DNA from: Sequoia sempervirens
Lineage: Eukaryota; Streptophyta; Pinopsida; Cupressales; Cupressaceae
DNA length: 64,000 nt
Direction of reading: 5' to 3'
Assembly: GCA_007258455.2 (NCBI GenBank)
Contig: VDFB02193867.1
Span: 525,636,189 to 525,700,188, forward strand
In this document: one piece after another, positions 58,815 to 64,000 of the stretch
Position numbering within the stretch: position 1 is the first letter of the stretch
Layout: every line of letters begins with the position of its first letter
The notes under the pieces: generated by a model
The model's input: only the letters and a program-made list of their open reading frames with translations
The model's database searches: none
Told to the model about the DNA's origin: nothing
Program-made: the position numbers and the translations under genes

Positions 58815-59396
58815 TACCACCAACAACACAACCTTTATAAAGGGGATCAGTGCAGAGTGCCTCGAGGGGAGGAGATACTAGGTGACTGATAGTGGATGAT
58901 GTTAGATCCAATGATTTAGAGGACTAAGATCTCAACATGCCCCCAAGATTTGATGTTGATGACATCGATGCAAATAATGCATATGAGGAGTGGTGGGTAG
59001 TAGTATAACCAACTCCTCTACCCCTAATGGATCAGCCTATAGGCTTTGGAGGACAACTTCTAGAGTAGAGGGATGAGGATAATGATGTAGGTGATGATAT
59101 AAGGCTCAAGGAATCAAATCTATTTGTAGATGAGATAGATGAGGATGCAGATCCAGATTATGAGGGAGGAGAGGAGGAGGATGAGGAGGAGGAGGAGCTT
59201 ATGAGTGAGGGAAGAGAGATAACAGGTGAGGGTCTAATTGCCCATGAGTGGGAAGATCCATATCCTACTCATGTTACCAAATCATAGTTAGTACCCGCAA
59301 CATGCACTAGTACTCATGAACATGGAGAGGCTAGCACATCCTCCATGCCTCCTTCACAAGATGATACTATCTTCACACAACTAGCCAAAGATCTAG
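58815..59396 (+). pseudogene. X2 antisense PMD gene, exon 1 end with acidic tail
   Basis: Continues the gene cut at 37533. The plus strand reads LNMPPRFDVDDIDANNAYEE, then GFGGQLLE, and an acidic run rich in Glu/Asp (59140-59215: GGEEEDEEEEELMSEG) within an open frame. It ends EHGEASTSSMPPSQDDTIF just before the intron. Stops lie near 58910, 58925 and 59010. The X1 copy (12230-12865) aligns well, including EWW/QWW after the DVDD motif. Confidence 0.7.
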
Positions 59397-59498
59397 GTGA
59401 TGATATTTATTTAATGTTATGATTGTACTTATGCTTTTAATTTTCTATATATATATCATGATGTGTAATAATTATATTTATGATTTCTATCTTGTAAG
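59397..59498 (+). other. intron in the X2 PMD gene
   Basis: 102 bp from GTGATGAT to TCTTGTAAG, very T-rich, with both borders conserved in X1 (12866-12972). Interior sequence is less conserved than the borders. Confidence 0.65.
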
Positions 59499-59960
59499 GG
59501 TTGTGAAAGATTTACATGACCTATATTGATAGGTGGCTTTAGAGATAGTGCCTTTGTCAGTATTTGATTAGACTACAAATATAGACTATGTGACCCCACC
59601 CATAATGGAATGAGACCCACAACTATTTGAACCTTATGTCAGATTGAAGGAAGTCTATGACAGTGCTACGAGGCATGTAGATCATGTTGAAACTGATTAT
59701 GAGGAGATTCAATCATCTCAAGGTCCAAAAGAGGTCGAGAGACTTCATGCAGAGATAGCCAGTCTACAAGTAGACAAAGACCACATAGTGCAAGAGCACT
59801 AGGATTTTGTTGGAGGAGCACATAGTCTACAATATGCTTTGGATGTACTTATCAATTCACAATCACAATTTTATACAACCATCTCTCGATGGAATGCATC
59901 TAGAAAAATACAATCACCAAATCCCAAGGGTTCTAGTAGCCATAAGCCACTCTAACATTG
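59499..59960 (+). pseudogene. X2 PMD gene exon 2, coiled-coil part
   Basis: The plus strand reads PYVRLKEVYDSATRHVDHVE, VERLHAEIASLQVDKDHIVQ (leucine-spaced, coiled-coil-like) and YTTISRWNASRKIQSPNPKG, ending SSSHKPL and a stop near 59955. X1 17770-18140 is the counterpart. A few stops interrupt it. Its partners are unknown. Confidence 0.65.
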
Positions 59961-60420
59961 TATATTTGATGATATGTACTCAAAACTTTGTGAACATATA
60001 TATATATATATGATCATTTGATGCACCATTATTTATCGTTGAGTTTTATGTTAAATGGCAATGTGATTTATCAAATAATATTTGTAATACTATTTAATAA
60101 ATATCTCAATAATTTAACATGGTTTATGTGATCTAATTAAAACTATTCTAGTTTCTTTTTAGATGCAACATTGTGATTAAGTACGTTATGCTAAATTAAA
60201 TGCACCTATACACATAAGGATCTAATTTAACAAAACACATAATATGAACTTGAATAGTATGAAACCTTAAGTAATCACTTAAAATTTAATTTAAACAATT
60301 ACTTTAGTATTCAAGACACACCAATAATTTTTTTTCTATAACGAAGCAATGCGATAGCATACAAAATGTCATCTAATAAGTCTAATGTCACATCTTTATC
60401 AATCACACTATTTAAGAGGG
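59961..60420. other. X2 spacer between converging PMD and pol genes
   Basis: Non-coding, homologous to X1 18141-18590. Contains an (AT)n run at about 59995-60012. Confidence 0.55.
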
Positions 60421-61500
60421 TTATACATAGTACCGATGCAAATGCACAAAATTAATAGGTTCCTTAAGAGGTGTACCATCCATTTTTGTTGACGTATATG
60501 CTCTAGACCCATAACTTTTGTTAAATATACAAGGTCCTAAGCAATTAGGGCTGAATTTTCCTTTCTTAATCAATTCGGAATTAACGTTACATTGATTTTC
60601 GAAAAACACCAAATCACCTTTAGTAAATACCTGAGGGATGACATGATCATTGTAACTACGTTGCAATTTTCTAGAATAAGCTTGAAGATGTTGAAGAGTG
60701 TAAATTTTTTGTTCATTGAGCATCTCAAGTTGATGCAATCATTGTTCCTTATAAGTATTGTCATCAATAAGTCCTTGTAGAGTGATTCTTAATGATGGAA
60801 TCTCCAACTCCAAGGGCATTATTTCCTTGGTACCATAAATAAGGTTATAAGAAGTATTCCCAATGGATTTTCTTATGCTAGTACATTATGCCAATAATGC
60901 ATATGTTAATTGTGTATGCCAGTCCTTATTGTGTTTATTTAATATTTTATGTAATATTTTCTCAAGGGTTATATTACTTGATTCTACTTTTCCATTAGAT
61001 TGTGGGTAGTATGGTGTTGAGAAACAATGTTGAATGTTAAACATTTCAAATAACTTCTTCACATAATTATTCTTAAATGGTGTCCCATTGTCTGAAACTA
61101 ATGCAGAAGGAAGTCCAAAGCAAGCAATAATGTTTTCCAATATGAAATGACATATTACATCAAAAGTTGTTGAATGAAGTGGAATAGCTTCCACCCATTT
61201 TATAAAATAATCAGTTGCAGTAATTATAAAGTTATGTCTGACGGAAGAAGGAGGTGAGATTTTTCCAATTAGACCCAGTCCCCATACTGAGAATGGCCAA
61301 ATAGGAACTTGGGCATGAAGCTCAAAAGCAGGAGCATGGATCAAATTGCTATGTTCCTGATATTTGCAACATTTCTTAACATATGCAAAACAATATTTTT
61401 CCATATGTCTCCAATAATATACTATGTGGATAAGATTTTAAACTAATGTTCTTCCTCCAAAATGACCTCCACAGGAACCTATATGAGCTTCTTCAAGTGC
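60421..61500 (-). pseudogene. X2 integrase
   Basis: The zinc-binding part (about 61490-61360) reads AHIGSCGGHFGGRT and YYWRHMEKY, with KKCCKYQEHS where C..CQ is expected. The core (61404-60886) is a 172-residue open frame with all three acidic residues: ITATDYFIKWVEAIP, LVSDNGTPFKNNYVKKL and YPQSNGKVESSN. The C-terminal part (60738-60421) reads YNDHVIPQVFTKGDLVFFEN and LGPCIFNKSYGSRAY. The core itself looks undamaged, while the joins are broken. Confidence 0.9.
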
Positions 61501-62230
61501 TATTTGGATTTAATATTCTTTAAGGTATCTAAGAAAAATATCGTTGAAGGATCTTTGATATAGCACGTCGATGAGGATCATATTTTTAGACATGAGTTTG
61601 CGAAGATGATCTTGAGTATTCTTAGTTATTAGCTCAAGAAACGTACCTACTTTTTAATAATTAAATATCAATGCATACCATTCACTAGAGCTTTCCATAG
61701 TTGTTGATAATACTTCTTCAACTTTAGGTTTTATTGATGGGTTCATAATTGTATGGACAATAAATGTGAAATATTTTGAAGTATCTTGAGGGGATATAAG
61801 AGAAGTTGCACTTGCCATTACATTTGCATGTTGATTATCCTTTCATGGGATGTTGTAAATGGTAAAAGACTCAAAATTCTCTAAAAAAGTCATTGTGAGA
61901 TCCTTGTATTTTAATATTTTTTCATGCTTTGCTTGATATGTTTCATTTATTTGCTTAATGACTAAATGCAGATCACCGAATATTTTAATATCTCGAGCTC
62001 CCAATGTTAAAACAATGTGTAAGCTAGAAATTAATGCTTCATATTCCATTGTGTTGTTTGTGCATAGGAAGTTTATGTGATATGATAAGAAAATAGGATT
62101 TTCTATGAGCATGACTAATATAACCCCAACACTAGAGCCTATTCTACAGTTAGAGCTGTCAAAGTATAATTCCAATGTTTCTTCATCTTTCTGAATAGTC
62201 AACACATTCTCATTCGGAAATGCTTATATA
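61500..62230 (-). pseudogene. X2 RNase H and linker
   Basis: Frame 62205-61843 contains LELYFDSSNCRIGSS (first Asp), NNTMEYEALISSLH (Glu) and IKIFGDLHLVIKQINE (second Asp). The last catalytic position reads HANVMAS instead of HADAMAS, so Asp is lost. A linker with MILIDVLYQRSFNDIFLRYL leads to integrase. Confidence 0.8.
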
Positions 62231-62249
62231 TTAGGTAATGCCAGGGGAG

Positions 62250-63790
62250 AGGGAGCATCTGATAAGTGGTCAGTTAAGGCTTGTCCTTTAATTCCTTTTT
62301 GTGAAAAAAACATAATGTCAAACTCAGTTAACATCATAACCCATTTAGCTAAGTGTCCCAATAAATTTATTTAAGTGAAAAAATGTTTTAAAGGATCGAA
62401 TTTTGTCATTACATGTATTTGAGTATTTAGTAAATAATGTCTCAACTTACTATTAGTAAATACAAGAGAAAAACATTTTTTCTCTATCATTGTGTATCAT
62501 TTCTCATAATCAATTAGAGTTCAATTAATGTAATAAACAAGGTGTTCTTTACCATTTTCATCTTGTTGGGCCAACAATGCTATGAGAGCATGGGTCAATG
62601 TTGCTACATAAAGTATGAATGGTTTGTTTGTCATACTAGGTTGTATAATAGGTGGAGTGGCAAGATAATCTTTCAAACTCTCAAAATCCTATTTACAATC
62701 CTCATTCCAATTAAATTGCACATATTTCTTTAGGAGATGTGTAAATGGTAACGTTTCGTCTGCTAGGGATGCCACAAAATGATAGATAGCCTGAATTATT
62801 CCTTATAAAGTGCGTAATTGAGAAATGTTTCTAGGAGGTGGTATGTTAACTATAGCATAAATTTTATTCATGTCCACCTCAATGCCCCTATGAAATATGA
62901 TAAAACCTACAAATTTTCCACTATCTACACCAAAGACATTTTTTTTGGATTCAATCTCATATTATATTTTTGCATTCACTCAAAGATCTTCCAAAGTATA
63001 TTCACATTATCTTGTTGAGTTAAAGATTTGGCTAGAATGTTGTCAACATAATCTTCTAAGATCTTATTTATACAATCATGAAATATAAATGTCATAGCTC
63101 ATTGATATGTTGCACCCATATTATTTAATCCAAAAGGCAGCATTAATGAGCAAAATATTCCCCAAGCTATTGTAAATGTTGTTTTGTATTGATCTTGAGG
63201 GTTGATAAAGATTTGATTATATCCAGTAAATCCATCCATGAATTAAAAAGAATAATGTCCCACAGTTGATTCCACTATCATGTCAATATTAGGAAGAGGA
63301 AAATCATCTTTTAAAGATGCTTTATTCAAATCATGAAAGTTCATACACATCCTAATACAATTATTATTTTTTGTGACTGTGACAATGCTCAAGATCTAAA
63401 GAAAATAATCAATAGGTCAAATAAACACAACATCAAGAAGTTTTTAATCTTGGCCTTAACTAGTAAGGCTATCTTAGGGTTTATCTTTTCTATCTTTTGT
63501 CTAACAGGTTTAGCATTTTTAGTGAGGACTATATTGTGTGTTACAATCTTAGTGTTAATTCCAAGCATATCCAAATGATTCCTAGGGAAAACTTTGAGAA
63601 AGTCATGAAGTAAAGTTGCATGGTCATCTTGTTCTTCATCATCAATGCACTTTCCTATCCTAATAACTTCTTCTTCATTGTTAATGCCCATTGGTATATC
63701 AATTGTATCTCCTAAAGGAAGTGCATTATGTTTTTGGAAATTCAGGGTTGTATTCTTCGTTGTTCTTATCAATCTCATTACTTTCCTCAT
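62250..63790 (-). pseudogene. X2 reverse transcriptase
   Basis: The N-terminal part (63790-63389) reads DFLKVFPRNHLDMLGINTKI and AKPVRQKIEKINPKIALLVK, then shifts frame. Next come NFHDLNKASLKDDFPLPNID, FMDGFTGYNQIFINPQDQYK and LPFGLNNMGATYQ followed by a TGA stop. The catalytic motif reads EDYVDNILAKS (63039-63050), so the second Asp of YVDD is Asn. The remaining palm and connection sequence down to 62250 is fragmentary. It marks X2 as Tat-like. Confidence 0.85.
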
Positions 63791-64000
63791 GTTTATCTTT
63801 TTGCTTGGTAGTAATCATAGCACACATAACCCTTTTCTTTTTAGGAGTATATCATTTATCATAAAATCCTAACATTTCTTTCAAGGTGTCATCATCTTCA
63901 AAGAACTCTAATGATGCTTCACAATTTGAATCAATCAATTTCATGTGCTTTAAGGTGAGAGTTGTTTTAGGATTGCACATAATGGTGTTGATGTTTAGCG
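63791..64000 (-). pseudogene. X2 polyprotein upstream of RT, cut by the window edge
   Basis: Minus-strand sequence upstream of the RT frame continues the protease-RT linker, with several charged segments but no motif I can name. The protease and gag of X2 should lie past 64000. Confidence 0.4.

Larger units (their letters stand above)
37533..58815 (-). mobile_element. element X3: large Tat-like retrotransposon with its own antisense PMD gene
   Basis: Matching LTRs at 37534-38975 and 57428-58809 enclose 18.4 kb: a polypurine tract at the left LTR, PMD gene (plus strand), about 2.7 kb spacer, then pol, protease and gag on the minus strand and a 4.2-kb leader. ACCAC occurs just outside both ends (37528-37532, 58816-58820), a possible target duplication if the LTR edges shift by a few bases. 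The PMD gene of X2 ends at its left border and continues at its right border, which supports insertion into X2. It includes a 795-bp TIR element. Confidence 0.75.
26885..64000 (-). mobile_element. element X2: Tat-like retrotransposon with antisense PMD gene, right end outside window
   Basis: Reassembled from pieces split by two insertions: 3' LTR (26885-28686 plus 35621-35652), polypurine tract 35653-35666, PMD gene on the plus strand (36590-37533 plus 58815-59960), spacer, and pol on the minus strand (60421 to beyond 63790). Removing D and X3 rejoins the LTR and the PMD gene. Polymerase and integrase wording (EDYVDN, PYYPQSNGKVE) is Tat-like. Gag, protease and 5' LTR lie past the window. Confidence 0.7.

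Noticed and set aside
59995..60012. AT dinucleotide run as a promoter or origin
   Set aside because: A short microsatellite at the end of a dead gene; nothing else supports a regulatory role.
1..64000. tRNA, rRNA or CRISPR features
   Set aside because: No cloverleaf-like gene, rRNA core sequence or regularly spaced repeat array was seen. The tRNA-like matches found are primer sites of retroelements.

Overview
The window looks like intergenic DNA from a large, repeat-rich seed-plant genome; a conifer or other gymnosperm is my guess, from overall appearance only. It is AT-rich, holds no convincing host gene, and consists almost entirely of decayed LTR retrotransposons. All retroelement pol or gag remnants that can be oriented lie on the minus strand. 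The lineages recognised are Athila-like (YMDD reverse transcriptase, DLG protease, Asp-tRNA-type primer site), chromovirus-like (initiator-Met primer site, DSGST protease) and several Tat-like elements. At least three copies of a plant mobile domain (PMD) gene lie on the opposite (plus) strand, between pol and the 3' LTR of Tat-like elements.

Layout. 1-1500: start of a chromovirus-like element (gag start, primer site, LTR) running off the left edge. 1545-3849: unrecognised decayed coding region. 3850-4880: no gene seen. 4880-about 12230: Athila-like element, pierced by a 286-bp TRIM inside gag and a 144-bp terminal-inverted-repeat (TIR) element inside pol. About 12230-19164: element X1 (PMD C-terminal half plus the end of pol), with a complete but RT-less element B (13020-17685, TSD AGAGG) inserted in the second PMD exon. 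19165-20642: LTR E. 20643-26884: element C (3' LTR, protease, gag-like parts). 26885 to beyond 64000: element X2, the outer Tat-like element. X2 is interrupted in its 3' LTR by element D (28692-35615) and in its PMD gene by the roughly 21-kb element X3 (about 37533-58815). X3 has its own PMD and pol, and carries a 795-bp TIR element in gag.

From about 12 kb on, the simplest reading is a series of nested insertions: X1 is broken by E, E by C, C by X2, X2 by D and X3, and X3 by a TIR element. The outer right-hand borders lie past the window, so the deeper levels of this order are inferred.

The most noteworthy signals are: (1) antisense PMD genes that keep a conserved 102-107 bp intron, a coiled-coil second exon and an acidic tail; (2) a non-autonomous TIR transposon family (GGGTATGTG termini, 4-bp target duplications) present as long and short forms in two host elements; (3) a textbook TRIM with a repairable 5-bp target duplication; (4) recurrent 33-34 nt inverted-repeat modules in the E/C/X2 LTR family; (5) element D, whose only coding capacity is an unrecognised acidic protein. 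All genes are broken by stops or frameshifts unless stated. All identifications are by reading motifs; no database was searched.
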